The notes under the pieces: model-generated | Told to the model about the DNA's origin: nothing | Seen by the model: only the letters and a program-made list of their open reading frames with translations | The model's database searches: none | Made by a program: the position numbers and the translations under genes | Origin: Natrinema sp. HArc-T2 | GTDB taxonomy: Archaea; Halobacteriota; Halobacteria; Halobacteriales; Natrialbaceae | Reading direction: 5' to 3' | Assembly (NCBI RefSeq): GCF_041821085.1 | Contig: NZ_JBGUAZ010000003.1 | Location: 372,001 to 436,000, forward strand | DNA length: 64,000 nt | Shown: positions 40,766 to 49,682 of the stretch, piece by piece | How the letters are laid out: every line of letters begins with the position of its first letter | Position numbering within the stretch: position 1 is the first letter of the stretch

Positions 40766-42073
40766 CTACCGCTCCGGATGCGTCGGCGCGTCGAATCCGC
40801 CCCGGACGAGCGGCTTCGCAATATGCCGACGCGCACACGGCGGCACCTCGTACCAGCCGATCTCGAGGTCGCGCTCGAGGTCCCGCGTCGTTTTCTCTGC
40901 CCGCTCCGTTTTACACGCTCGGCAGCGATAGCCCTGATTCCGACCGGCGCTTTTCATCGTCCGACCGCAGTCGGGACAGGTCGGCGTGACCCGTTCGGTT
41001 CGCACGAGGTCGCGGACGGCGAACTTCTCGAGTTTGAGCGTGCCGTCGGAAACCTCGCCACAGGCCGTGAGCCGGTCGCCGACACGCAGCGCTCGTACGC
41101 GATCTCGGAAGCGTTTGGTCGGTTCGAATGCGGCACACGTGAGCCGGTCGCTCGAGTCGTCATCTGCGGGGTCGTCGGCTGCCGGCGAGACGAGATCGAC
41201 GAAGACGTGGCCGCCGCGTCGCGTGTCGGGGTCGCTGGCGACCTGTCCTTCGAGGCAGTAGGCACGACCGTCGTCGACCGTCGAGATCGCCCCCTTTTGC
41301 AGGTGGACATCGGTGCCCTGATTAGTCACGAACAGCTGGCTCGCGGCGACAGGCTCGCTCTCGATCCGGTCGGCGACCGCGCGCACTGCGTCCGGGTCGT
41401 CGCCGCGGATGCCATGCAAGATCGGGCCAGGCGTGTGAGGGACACAGACGGTCTCGTCTTCGCCGCGGTCGACCGTATCCCACACGTCGGGATACCCCCA
41501 GTCGGCGGCAGCGAAGACACTCTCGTGGTCCACTTCGCGGGGCGTCCCCCAGCGGTCGGGTTCGCGGTAGGAGATGTACTCGTAGGTCCACTCCGCGAGC
41601 GCGTCCCAGGCCCCGATCGCAGCCAGCGCACCGATCCGGCCACGACCGTCGCCCGCGTGCCACGACCGATAGCCGTGGCGGTCGATCAGCGTTTCGGCGT
41701 CGGCGATCTCGAGGTGGTCGCGGATCGCCCCGTGCGCGAACCGTGTGACATCGTCGGGTGCTCTGTCGTCGTCGGGATCGTGTGCCGCCACGACCAACCC
41801 GGGATTCGTCCGCTCGTCCGTGGTTTCGGCCAGCGACTCGAGGCGCTCTCGCGCGAGCGCGTACGCGAGATCGGGTTCGAAATCCGTGTGAATCGCCAGC
41901 GCGGCGTTGCCCCGTGTCTTGTACTCGACGGCGGGGTTGAGCCGGACGAGCAGGAGCCGCGAGACTGTCTCTGCGCCATCCTGACGGAGCCGGTCGGCGA
42001 TCTCTGCGGCGACATACGTCGTACACATCCCCAACTTGCGCGAGTCTGTATCGTCGATCCCGACAACGGTCAT
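40766..42073 (-). CDS. tiaS: tRNA(Ile2) 2-agmatinylcytidine synthetase TiaS
   Basis: 435 residues from ATG 42073. TiaS attaches agmatine to C34 of archaeal tRNA-Ile2 so that it reads AUA. It begins with the ATP-grasp-like MTVVGIDDTDSRKLGMCTTYVA motif, then VEYKTRGNAALAIH, the HAGDGRGRIGALAAIGAW segment, PHTPGPILHGIRGDDP, and a C-terminal zinc ribbon (TCPDCGRTMKSAGRNQGYRCRACK). All domain landmarks are present, so it should be functional. The last 20 residues have a displaced copy at 40025-40085. Confidence 0.93.
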   Translation of the reverse strand: MTVVGIDDTDSRKLGMCTTYVAAEIADRLRQDGAETVSRLLLVRLNPAVEYKTRGNAALAIHTDFEPDLAYALARERLESLAETTDERTNPGLVVAAHDPDDDRAPDDVTRFAHGAIRDHLEIADAETLIDRHGYRSWHAGDGRGRIGALAAIGAWDALAEWTYEYISYREPDRWGTPREVDHESVFAAADWGYPDVWDTVDRGEDETVCVPHTPGPILHGIRGDDPDAVRAVADRIESEPVAASQLFVTNQGTDVHLQKGAISTVDDGRAYCLEGQVASDPDTRRGGHVFVDLVSPAADDPADDDSSDRLTCAAFEPTKRFRDRVRALRVGDRLTACGEVSDGTLKLEKFAVRDLVRTERVTPTCPDCGRTMKSAGRNQGYRCRACKTERAEKTTRDLERDLEIGWYEVPPCARRHIAKPLVRGGFDAPTHPER

Positions 42074-42210
42074 CGCCACTGTTTGCACGCCGGCTGAGTA
42101 ACGCCTTTCGGGACCGCCTCGTCACCGGGGACGGTGAAACCGCTATATAAGTATACTCCTGATACAGGCTCGAATCGCGACACGGCACGCAGGCACTACG
42201 GGGAAAACGT

Positions 42211-42217
42211 CTTATAG
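42211..42217 (+). promoter_or_regulatory. TATA element of the conserved HTH gene
   Basis: CTTATAG centred 26 nt before ATG 42240, consistent with a leaderless transcript. A GGAGGAA follows at 42217-42223 but is too far (17 nt) from the ATG to be a useful Shine-Dalgarno. Confidence 0.5.
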
Positions 42218-42239
42218 GAGGAATCGCTTACAACCCCGT

Positions 42240-43205
42240 ATGTCCCGCTCCGCACTGGTCGGCAACGTGACCGCGATGTTAGAGGACGCGGGATTCGCGG
42301 TGAGCGATCGGTGTGCAATTCGACCGAAGAGTTTCGACATTGCCGCGCGACGTGGTGACGATCTGATCCTCGTCAAGATCCTCGCGAACATCGACGCGTT
42401 CAACGAGGCGACCGGCCACGAGATGCGTCGGCTTGGAACCTACCTCGAGGCAACGCCGCTGGTCATCGGACTCCGAAGCCGTGACGAGGACCTGAAACCG
42501 GACGTCGTCTATTTCCGACACGGCGTCCCTGTGTTCAGTCCCGATACGGCGTACAATCTGTTCATCGAAAACGTGCCGCCACTGATCTACGCTGCGCCCG
42601 GTGGCCTCTACGTCAACATCGACGGCGATCTGCTAGCCGACGAACGCCAGGGCAAAGACTGGAGTCTCGGCCAACTGGCCAGCGAACTTGGCGTCTCACG
42701 CCGGACTGTCTCGAAGTACGAAGACGGCATGAACGCCTCCGTCGAGGTCGCGATGGCGCTCGAGGAACTGTTCGAGGCGCCGCTGACGAGCCCGGTCGAT
42801 GTCCTCGAGGGCGCCGACGAGGTCCACGAAAGCGACGCGACGCCGGACGATCCGGAGGCGGACCCGGACGACGAACCGGTCGTCGCCGTCTTCACGCGGG
42901 CCGGCTACAGCGTCCACCCGACGGTTCGCTCGCCGTTTACGGCAGTCAGCGAGGACGAAGCCGACAGCGACATCGTCCTGACGGGCCACTCGAAGTTCAC
43001 GAAAGCCGCGGAAAAACGCGCCCGGATCATGAGTTCGATCGGGGCAGTCACCCGCACGCGATCGGTCTACGTCGTCGACCGCGCAAAGCAGGACTCCGTC
43101 GACGGCACGGCGCTGGTCGAACGCGAGGAGCTCACGAACCTCCGGAACGCCGACGAACTTCGAGACGTCATCCGGGAACGCTCGGAGTACGAAGAAGCGG
43201 TTTAA
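42240..43205 (+). CDS. Conserved archaeal HTH-type transcriptional regulator (UPF/MF_00584 family)
   Basis: 321 residues. The N-terminal domain (about 1-130) has a nuclease-like alpha/beta fold with [36 protein letters not shown]; a canonical HTH follows at about 141-162 ([22 protein letters not shown]); the C-terminal domain (about 210-320) is alpha/beta with [27 protein letters not shown]. This family is universal in euryarchaea and often annotated as a putative transcriptional regulator; its targets are unknown. Confidence 0.88.
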   Translation: MSRSALVGNVTAMLEDAGFAVSDRCAIRPKSFDIAARRGDDLILVKILANIDAFNEATGHEMRRLGTYLEATPLVIGLRSRDEDLKPDVVYFRHGVPVFSPDTAYNLFIENVPPLIYAAPGGLYVNIDGDLLADERQGKDWSLGQLASELGVSRRTVSKYEDGMNASVEVAMALEELFEAPLTSPVDVLEGADEVHESDATPDDPEADPDDEPVVAVFTRAGYSVHPTVRSPFTAVSEDEADSDIVLTGHSKFTKAAEKRARIMSSIGAVTRTRSVYVVDRAKQDSVDGTALVEREELTNLRNADELRDVIRERSEYEEAV

Positions 43206-43394
43206 TCTGTCTCGTTGAACCGACGTGCCGGAGTTCTCCGGACTTCTGGCAGTCAGTTCCATGTAACCTCGACCGTCCCACGGTCGGGCCAGTCACTCGA
43301 GATACGATAGTAGCCACTGAACGTCACTGCACCCGATCGCACGACTGCTATGCGATCGGTGTGTGAATCGTTTCAGTTGTTACTATAGACCGTA

Positions 43395-43652
43395 TTAGGC
43401 AGCGTCGTCGCCGTAGGTCTCCTCGAGATACTCGATAATGTCACTACTTTCTGGCATTCCTTCGACGCCGGTCGTCTCGTCGGTGATAACTGGCACGCCG
43501 GTCTGGCCGCTGACTTCCTGAACTTCGGTTCGGTTCCGATGCGAGCGGGGGACTTCGATCGTATCGTAGTCGAGGCCGAGATCGTCGAGTTTCGTGCGAA
43601 CCATCGCACAGAACGGACAGCCAGGAAGATCGTACAGCGTGATATCTGCCAT
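43395..43652 (-). CDS. Glutaredoxin-like protein
   Basis: 85 residues from ATG 43652. ITLYDLPGCPFCAMVRTKLDDLGL carries the redox motif Cys12-Pro-Phe-Cys15, and TGVPVITDETTG supplies the cis-proline, then SSDIIEYLEETYG. It is a single thioredoxin-fold unit, like the N-terminal domain of glutathione S-transferases. Haloarchaea use gamma-glutamylcysteine in place of glutathione, so that is the likely thiol partner (family knowledge). Confidence 0.87.
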   Translation of the reverse strand: MADITLYDLPGCPFCAMVRTKLDDLGLDYDTIEVPRSHRNRTEVQEVSGQTGVPVITDETTGVEGMPESSDIIEYLEETYGDDAA

Positions 43653-43747
43653 CGTGGGCGAGAATAGGGGCCTCGAGCCGTAAGAACACAGTGGTTGCGG
43701 CGGGCTTCGATCGATAGCGTACGGGATCGAGCGCGAGTGGGGACGGT

Positions 43748-45211
43748 CTAGCCGAGCATGCCGCTCGTAGCGACGTAGAAGTAGCCGATCAGTGCGACGG
43801 CGATCGCCCACTGTCCGAGCCGGACGTCGCTGCGTTCACCCATCGCCGTTTTGATCAGGGGATACGCGATGATCCCGGCGGCCAGTCCGGTCGCAATCGA
43901 GTAGGTCAGCGGCATGATCGTGATCGTGAGCCCGGCAGAGACCGACCACGCGGGGTCTTCCCAGTCGATGTCGAGGACGCCCTGGAGCATGATGACTCCG
44001 ACGGCGACGAGCGCGATGAACGACGCGTAGGCGGGAATCGCGGCGATGATCGGCACTGCGATCAGCGATAGCGCGAACAGAACCCCAACCACGAGGGCGG
44101 TGAACCCGGTGCGGCCACCCTCCTCGACGCCGGTCGAGGACTCGACGAAGGTCGTCACCGTCGAGGTACCGACCATCGCCCCGACGGTCGTCCCGACAGC
44201 GTCGGCCATCAGTGGCTTCTCGATTTCGGGGAGCTCGCCGTCTTCGTCTAAGAACTCACCGAACTGGGCGACGCCGATGAGCGTCCCGGCGGTGTCGAAG
44301 AAGTCGACGAAGAAGAACGTGAACACGACGAGGACGAACGTCAGCGGGTCGACGTCGCGCAGTCCCTCGACGAAGGCACCGGCAAGCGGCGTGATGTCGT
44401 AGTGTGGGGATGTCACCGCTTCGAAGGTGACTTCGCCGGTTCTCTCGTCGAGCAACGTCTCGGGTGCGAGTGCCGACGCACTCGCAACGCCAGTGAGTAA
44501 CAGTCCCCAGCCGGCAACGGCTGTCGTGACGATGCCAGCGATGATCGCGCCCTTCATCCCGCGTGCCCACAGGATAAACGTCAAGAAGAGGCCGGCGAGC
44601 CCGAGGATCGCGGCTGGATTCTGTGCGACGTTACCGAGCGTGACCAGCGTCGCTGGATCGCCCGTCACGACCTGCATCTCTTGAAGCCCGATAAACAGCA
44701 GGAACACACCGATCCCCGCACCGACCGAGAATTTGACTGGTTCAGGGAAGAGGTTGATGACGTATTTGCGGGCCCCAACGGCCGTGATAGCGATGAAAAT
44801 GATTCCTTCGACGAAAACCGCAGCGAGGGCCGTCTGCCACGGAATCCCCATCCCGATAACGACGGTAAACGTAAAGAAGGCGTTGAGCCCCATCCCGGGA
44901 GCCAGTCCGAAGGGTCGATTGGCGTACAGCGCCATCACCAGCACCGCGACGACCGAGGCGATGATCGTCGCGATCGCCAGCATCTGGAACACCTCGTTCG
45001 AGTCGTAGACGGCCCCGTCGATGGTCGTCTGCTGGTTGATGTCGCCCTGTTCGTTGAAGCCCATGATCGCCGGCAGCAACACCGTCGGGTTCACCACGAT
45101 GATATACGACATCGCCAAGAACGTCGTAATCCCCGCGATCAGTTCGGTCGTGAAATCGGTATTATGTTCGTCAAATTCGAAATATGACGACAGTAACTCG
45201 ATAGCCCCCAT
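43748..45211 (-). CDS. NCS2-family purine/uracil permease (AzgA-like)
   Basis: 487 residues, about 13 membrane helices. TDFTTELIAGITTFLAMSYIIVVNPTVL, GLAPGMGLNAFFTFTVVIGMGIPWQTALAAVFVEGIIF, and VGTTVGAMVGTSTVTTFVESSTGVEEGGRTGFTALVVG are the AzgA/adenine-guanine-hypoxanthine permease signatures. It is a proton- or sodium-coupled nucleobase importer. No linked purine genes. Confidence 0.9.
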   Translation of the reverse strand: MGAIELLSSYFEFDEHNTDFTTELIAGITTFLAMSYIIVVNPTVLLPAIMGFNEQGDINQQTTIDGAVYDSNEVFQMLAIATIIASVVAVLVMALYANRPFGLAPGMGLNAFFTFTVVIGMGIPWQTALAAVFVEGIIFIAITAVGARKYVINLFPEPVKFSVGAGIGVFLLFIGLQEMQVVTGDPATLVTLGNVAQNPAAILGLAGLFLTFILWARGMKGAIIAGIVTTAVAGWGLLLTGVASASALAPETLLDERTGEVTFEAVTSPHYDITPLAGAFVEGLRDVDPLTFVLVVFTFFFVDFFDTAGTLIGVAQFGEFLDEDGELPEIEKPLMADAVGTTVGAMVGTSTVTTFVESSTGVEEGGRTGFTALVVGVLFALSLIAVPIIAAIPAYASFIALVAVGVIMLQGVLDIDWEDPAWSVSAGLTITIMPLTYSIATGLAAGIIAYPLIKTAMGERSDVRLGQWAIAVALIGYFYVATSGMLG

Positions 45212-45309
45212 TTTGGATGCTCGAGCGTAGCAACACCGGTTAGTTAAGCGTTTTTGTCCAGCCTGCTATATCATGAAAGAACATTCATGCATATTGGTTG
45301 ATATGGGTC

Positions 45310-45384
45310 CCGGTCAGTGGGTTCCGGCGGGGCCGCGACTGTCCTGTGGGCTTACCACGACTGCCGGACAGCAGACCGTCTGAC
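45310..45384. repeat. Dispersed palindromic intergenic repeat, copy 4
   Basis: Starts CGGTCAGTGGGTTCCGGCGG, with core GGGGCCGCGACTGTCCTGTG, and ends GGACAGCAGACCGTCTGAC, identical over its end to copy 5. The rest of the 45212-45482 gap has another weak half-copy (GGCTGTCAGTCTGGCTGGTC at about 45407) and GTATTTC at 45451 as the probable TATA element of the TrkA gene. Confidence 0.7.
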
Positions 45385-45482
45385 GAGGTAACAAGCTGTT
45401 ACCCGGGCTGTCAGTCTGGCTGGTCAGTTGCTGTCGACCGGTGGACGAACGTATTTCACCCCCGAGCGCGTACTGTGGTACC

Positions 45483-46145
45483 ATGAGGTTTGTCATCGTT
45501 GGGTACGGTCGAGTCGGCTCACGGACGGCAACGATCCTCGCCGAGGAGGGCCACGATGTCGTCGTCGTCGACACCGACATCGACCGGCTCGAGCGTGTCT
45601 CCGACGACGAAATCGAGACGGTACACGGCGATGGGTCCGACGAGGATGTCCTCGCACAGGCGGGCATCGAGATGGCCGAGGCGATCGGGGCCTTTACGCC
45701 CGATCTCAACGTCAACTTCGCGGCCTGTATGGTCGGCACCCACCACGGCTGTCGAACCGTCTTGCGGATCGACGCCGATTACCGCGAGGACATCTACGAG
45801 AAGTACGCTGCAGAGGTCGACGAGATCATCTACCCCGAACGACTCGGCGCTGCAGGTGCGAAAACCGCCCTGCTTGGTGGAGACTTCAACGTCGTCACCG
45901 ACCTCGCCGCAAACCTTCAGTTGACCGTCCTTGAGATCACGGAGGAGTCGCCGGCGGTCGGCAAGCGGATGAGCGAACTCGAGTTGCCCGAATCCGCACG
46001 GATCTACGCCCATGGCCGCGCACACGAGCCGCTGACGATTCCGCTCCCGGGAACGGAACTCGCGGTCGGCGACGAGGTCGCGGTCATCACCGAGACCGAC
46101 CGCGCTGATGCGGTTCGGTCCGCCCTGTTACCCGCCAGTGCCTGA
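45483..46145 (+). CDS. TrkA-family potassium channel/transporter regulatory protein
   Basis: 220 residues from ATG 45483. N-terminal NAD(H)-binding Rossmann domain with FVIVGYGRVGSRTATILAEEGHDVVVVDTD (glycines 7-13, acidic end of beta-2) and a DIETVHGDGSDEDVL-like loop, then a C-terminal TrkA-C (RCK) domain from about residue 140 (VLEITEESPAVGKRMSEL and LAVGDEVAVITETD). It gates or regulates K+ transporters in response to nucleotides. No transporter gene is adjacent. Confidence 0.88.
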   Translation: MRFVIVGYGRVGSRTATILAEEGHDVVVVDTDIDRLERVSDDEIETVHGDGSDEDVLAQAGIEMAEAIGAFTPDLNVNFAACMVGTHHGCRTVLRIDADYREDIYEKYAAEVDEIIYPERLGAAGAKTALLGGDFNVVTDLAANLQLTVLEITEESPAVGKRMSELELPESARIYAHGRAHEPLTIPLPGTELAVGDEVAVITETDRADAVRSALLPASA

Positions 46146-46228
46146 TACGGTTTGCTGTAACGAGTGACCGGCCCGACCGCAGGACGGTCGCGGCCCCACC
46201 GGCACTGACTGACAGCAGACCGTCTGAT
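46145..46228. repeat. Dispersed palindromic intergenic repeat, copy 5 (best preserved)
   Basis: ATACGGTTTGCTGTAACGAG at the left and GACAGCAGACCGTCTGAT at the right form an imperfect terminal inverted repeat of about 12 bp; core ACGGTCGCGGCCCCACCGGCA. The whole element can fold. It starts immediately at the TrkA stop codon region, so it may act as the 3' end of that mRNA. Confidence 0.75.
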
Positions 46229-46239
46229 ACGAGGGATAT

Positions 46240-46261
46240 CACCGCGGCTCGAGCCGCGGTG
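46240..46261. repeat. 22-bp perfect GC-rich palindrome
   Basis: Half-site CACCGCGGCTC followed by its exact complement, 11 bp past the repeat copy. It could be a hairpin at the 3' end of the TrkA transcript. No U-run follows, so a terminator is not firmly supported. Confidence 0.45.
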
Positions 46262-46421
46262 TCCCAGACGTGCCTCTGACACTTGTCCCGAATGGTTATG
46301 GGGGAAGAGAAACGGGAGCAGGCGCGCAGGCGAGTGGATGGGGGGAGTGTGGTGGGGAGGCCGCCAGCGCGCCTATTCGTTTCGTTACGGTGTGGGATAA
46401 TAAAACCGCGTCAGACGGGGG

Positions 46422-47486
46422 TCAGACGGACGACGAAGCATCGTTTTCGGGACGGAAGACGAGCACGTTCTGGTGGACCATCGAGGGGACAAAGGAGAAC
46501 GGATAGCCGTAGACGTGAAGGTCTTTCGTCGGGTCGTACCAGATCAGATTCGCTGCCAGCGACAGCGGCGCGGTCGACTCGATCGCCTGTGCGAGCTCCG
46601 CCGAGAGGAACTCGTAAGACTGCTCGCGATACATGTCGCCGATGAAGACGACGACGTGACCGTTCGAGGTGACGGCGTCGGAAAAGCGGTCAAACTTCTC
46701 GGCCATGTCCGCGAGCCAGTCGGCTTTCGTTTCCCAGGTTCCGCCTCCATCGGCGGGCATATCGCCGTCCTCGTCGCCCTCGGCTGTCCCGTCGAACGAC
46801 CCCAGCTTGCTCTCACGAGTCCGGTTTTCGTTGCGTGTCTGCTCGAGTTCGTCCATGTGCCAGTAGGGCACGTCGGTCAACAGGAGGTCGACCGAGCCGT
46901 CGTCGACGTCGGCGATCAGGTCGGCGCAGTCGCCGTGGCGCATGTCCTGTGTGGCGAGCGGCGGTTCCCCGCAGGCACGCCGCTCGTCGTTTTCGCGCTC
47001 GAGGACCTCGTGATAGATCTCGACCCAGCGGTCGGTGCGCTCGAACCCGATCGCCTCCCGGCGACCGGTGCCCTCGTGTTCACAGAGGCTCGCACCCAGC
47101 AAGGTGCCGCCGACGCCGGCGAAGGGGTCGAGGACGGTGTCGCCGGCCTTGCTGAACCGACCGATCAGCTCCGCACAGAGCCGCGGGGGTTTCTGCCCGC
47201 CGTGTTCGCTGCGCAGCTCGTGCTGGAGGTCGGGCGGGTAGCCCTCCGCGATGACGGATTTCGTGGCGTACTTCCACTCCTTGCCCGTGAGGTCGTTGAC
47301 CCGATTGCGCTCGTCGTAGATCCCCCGCCCCTCGACGTAGCGCTGGTGATCGGCCAACTCGTCGGTGTCGACCACCTCCCCGTCCTCGACCGGCAGGGAT
47401 TCCTCGCGTGCGCGGTCGGCGTCGAACTCGCCGTTCTCGTCCGTGAACAGCCGACTCTGGCGGTGTCGTTCCCCATCGTCTGCCAT
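46422..47486 (-). CDS. Orphan DNA methyltransferase (N4/N6 type)
   Basis: 354 residues. SAM-binding motif I at about 116-130 (DTVLDPFAGVGGTLLGASL) and motif IV at about 204-210 (LLTDVPYWHM). Motif I precedes motif IV, and motif IV reads DVPYW instead of the standard DPPY or SPPY, but the aromatic is kept. An N-terminal acidic segment, YATKSVIAEGYPPDLQHELRSEHGGQKPP and the C-terminal VHQNVLVFRP fit the haloarchaeal orphan methylases. No endonuclease gene is adjacent. It may be the conserved CTAG N4-cytosine methylase known as Zim, but I cannot verify this. Confidence 0.8.
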   Translation of the reverse strand: MADDGERHRQSRLFTDENGEFDADRAREESLPVEDGEVVDTDELADHQRYVEGRGIYDERNRVNDLTGKEWKYATKSVIAEGYPPDLQHELRSEHGGQKPPRLCAELIGRFSKAGDTVLDPFAGVGGTLLGASLCEHEGTGRREAIGFERTDRWVEIYHEVLERENDERRACGEPPLATQDMRHGDCADLIADVDDGSVDLLLTDVPYWHMDELEQTRNENRTRESKLGSFDGTAEGDEDGDMPADGGGTWETKADWLADMAEKFDRFSDAVTSNGHVVVFIGDMYREQSYEFLSAELAQAIESTAPLSLAANLIWYDPTKDLHVYGYPFSFVPSMVHQNVLVFRPENDASSSV

Positions 47487-47589
47487 ACCCTCGAGTGCTC
47501 ACGGGGACCGTTTAAACGCTTGTGCCTCGCGTCGACCGTCCTGCGTGCCCGACGTTTTTCACAACGTCCGTCGAAGAGCGCCGGTACCG

Positions 47590-48579
47590 ATGGTTCTCGT
47601 CGTCGACGCCGTCCTGCTCGCAGTGGGCGTCCTTGCTCTGTGGATCGGCGCACGCCTCCTCGTGACCGGCGCCTCGCGGCTCGCCGGTGCAGCCGGTGTC
47701 TCCGCGCTCGTCGTCGGCCTCACTGTCGTCGCCTTCGGCACCTCCGCGCCGGAGTTCGCCGTCTCGCTCGAGGCGGCGTTTGCGGGACAGGGCGACGTCT
47801 CGATCGGCAACGTCGTCGGTTCGAACCTGTTTAACCTCGGCGTAATCCTCGGTCTTGTCGGCATCCTTTCGCCGTTTCGGGTCACGGAAACGCTGGTCCG
47901 CCGAGACGCGCTCGCGATGGCAACTGCGACGGCAGTCGCCGCCCTCGTCCTCCTGAACGGGGCCGTCTCGCGACTCGAGGGTGCGATCCTGCTCGCGCTG
48001 CTGGGCGGCTACCTCGGCGCACTCGGCATCGCGATTCGGACGGCGAGCCGAGCGGACGGTGGCCGACTCGACGCAGCCGGCGACGGGGTGACGGTCCCGC
48101 CGCTCGCCCCTGACGAAGGAGTTCCACGCGAAATTCAGCCGACGCTCGAGGGTGGTCGCGTCCTCGTGGGCCTGCTGTTGGTGATCGGAGGCGGGCGCGT
48201 GCTGATTGACTCGGCGGTCGGACTGGCCTTGGCTGTGGGCATCTCCGAGTGGGCGGTGGGCGCAACGATCGTCGCAACCGGCACCTCGTTGCCGGAACTC
48301 GTCACCTCCGTCGTCGCCGTTCGCCGCGGCGACGTTGGCATCGCGGCGGGCAACGTCGTCGGCTCGAACGTCTTCAACGCCCTCGGCGTTCTGGGGCTCG
48401 TCGCCGTCGTCCAGCCGACGGCGGTCGACCCCGCCGTCTTCCTCGGCATCGCGTGGCTCTGTGTGCTGACCGCGTTCGCGACGGTCGTGCTCGCGACCGG
48501 CCGGCGGTTGACCCGTCTCGAGGGCCTTGGCCTCGTCGCACTCGGAGCGGGGTACTGGGTCGTGAGCGTCGCACTCTGA
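47590..48579 (+). CDS. Sodium/calcium exchanger, CaCA family (YrbG-like)
   Basis: 329 residues, about 10 membrane helices arranged as two inverted halves. The alpha repeats are VVAFGTSAPEFAVSLEAAFAGQGDVSIGNVVGSNLFNLGVILG and IVATGTSLPELVTSVVAVRRGDVGIAAGNVVGSNVFNALGVLG, each with the ion-binding Glu. It probably exports Ca2+ for Na+. The 85-residue cytoplasmic loop between halves is short compared with eukaryotic NCX. Confidence 0.92.
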   Translation: MVLVVDAVLLAVGVLALWIGARLLVTGASRLAGAAGVSALVVGLTVVAFGTSAPEFAVSLEAAFAGQGDVSIGNVVGSNLFNLGVILGLVGILSPFRVTETLVRRDALAMATATAVAALVLLNGAVSRLEGAILLALLGGYLGALGIAIRTASRADGGRLDAAGDGVTVPPLAPDEGVPREIQPTLEGGRVLVGLLLVIGGGRVLIDSAVGLALAVGISEWAVGATIVATGTSLPELVTSVVAVRRGDVGIAAGNVVGSNVFNALGVLGLVAVVQPTAVDPAVFLGIAWLCVLTAFATVVLATGRRLTRLEGLGLVALGAGYWVVSVAL

Positions 48580-48671
48580 GATCTCGACCGCTGAGCGACC
48601 GTGACAAGCGTCGAACCCGGTGACACGGGTGTTAGCGAGCATACTTGCCGCTCGCGCCCCGAAACGATCAT

Positions 48672-49682
48672 ATGAACATGCTCGTTGACGGCCAGTGGCG
48701 CACCGACGCCTTCGAGGTCACCACCGAGGACGGTTCGTTCGAGCGCCAGGAGACGCCGTTTCGCGACGAAATCCGTGATGATCCCGACGCTCGCTTTCAA
48801 CCCGAGGCAGGCCGCTATCACCTCTACGTCTCGTATGCTTGTCCATGGGCTCATCGGACGCTTTTGATGCGGTCGATTCTGGGACTCGAGGACGCGATTT
48901 CGGTGTCGGTCGTCGACCCGTATCGCGACGAGGACGGCTGGCAGTTCACGCCCGAGAAGGAGGGGTGTACCCGCGATCACGTCCACGACGCGGACTTCCT
49001 CCGAGAACTCTACGTCCGTGCGGACCCGGACGCGACCTGCCGCGTGACGGTACCGGTGCTGTGGGACACCGAGGAGGATACTATCGTCAACAACGAGTCC
49101 GAAGAGATCATGCGGATGTTCGACACTGAGTTCGGTGAGTACGCAAAACGAGATGTCGACCTGTATCCCGAGGGCTATCAAGACGAGGTCGACCGGATCA
49201 TCGATGCGATCTACGAGCCGATCAACAACGGCGTCTATCGGGCCGGTTTCGCCACGAAGCAGGGACCTTACGATGACGCGATAGACGACCTCTTTGCGGC
49301 GCTCGATCACTGGGACGAGGTGCTTGCAGACCAGCGCTATCTCGCGGGTGATCGGCTGACTGAGGCGGACATTGCGATGTTCACTACCCTCGTCCGGTTC
49401 GACAACGTGTATCACACGCACTTCATGTGTAACGTCCAGTCTATTCGGGAGTACGACAACCTCTGGCCATATCTGCGCGACCTGTACCAGACACCCGGCG
49501 TCGCTGGGACGGTGAACATGGACCACATCAAAGAACACTACTACACGACCCACCCCGACGTGAATCCCCACCGGATCGTCGCCCGCGGACCTGACCTCGA
49601 GTTCGGAGCCTCGCACGACCGTAACGCGCTTCCCGGTGGGCCGCCGTCGGACCTCCGCGCGGCGGCCAGTGCGGACGACTAA
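48672..49682 (+). CDS. Glutathionyl-hydroquinone-reductase-like glutathione S-transferase (ECM4/YqjG family)
   Basis: 336 residues from ATG 48672. SYACPWAHRTLLMRSILGLE holds the catalytic Cys57, then VSVVDPYRDEDGWQF and VPVLWDTEEDTIVNNESEEIMRMFDTEF form the thioredoxin-like N-domain; the helical C-domain includes YLAGDRLTEADIAMFTTLVRFDNVYHTHFMCN. In bacteria and fungi the enzyme reduces glutathionyl-hydroquinones. Haloarchaea lack glutathione, so a gamma-glutamylcysteine version is presumed. Confidence 0.9.
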   Translation: MNMLVDGQWRTDAFEVTTEDGSFERQETPFRDEIRDDPDARFQPEAGRYHLYVSYACPWAHRTLLMRSILGLEDAISVSVVDPYRDEDGWQFTPEKEGCTRDHVHDADFLRELYVRADPDATCRVTVPVLWDTEEDTIVNNESEEIMRMFDTEFGEYAKRDVDLYPEGYQDEVDRIIDAIYEPINNGVYRAGFATKQGPYDDAIDDLFAALDHWDEVLADQRYLAGDRLTEADIAMFTTLVRFDNVYHTHFMCNVQSIREYDNLWPYLRDLYQTPGVAGTVNMDHIKEHYYTTHPDVNPHRIVARGPDLEFGASHDRNALPGGPPSDLRAAASADD

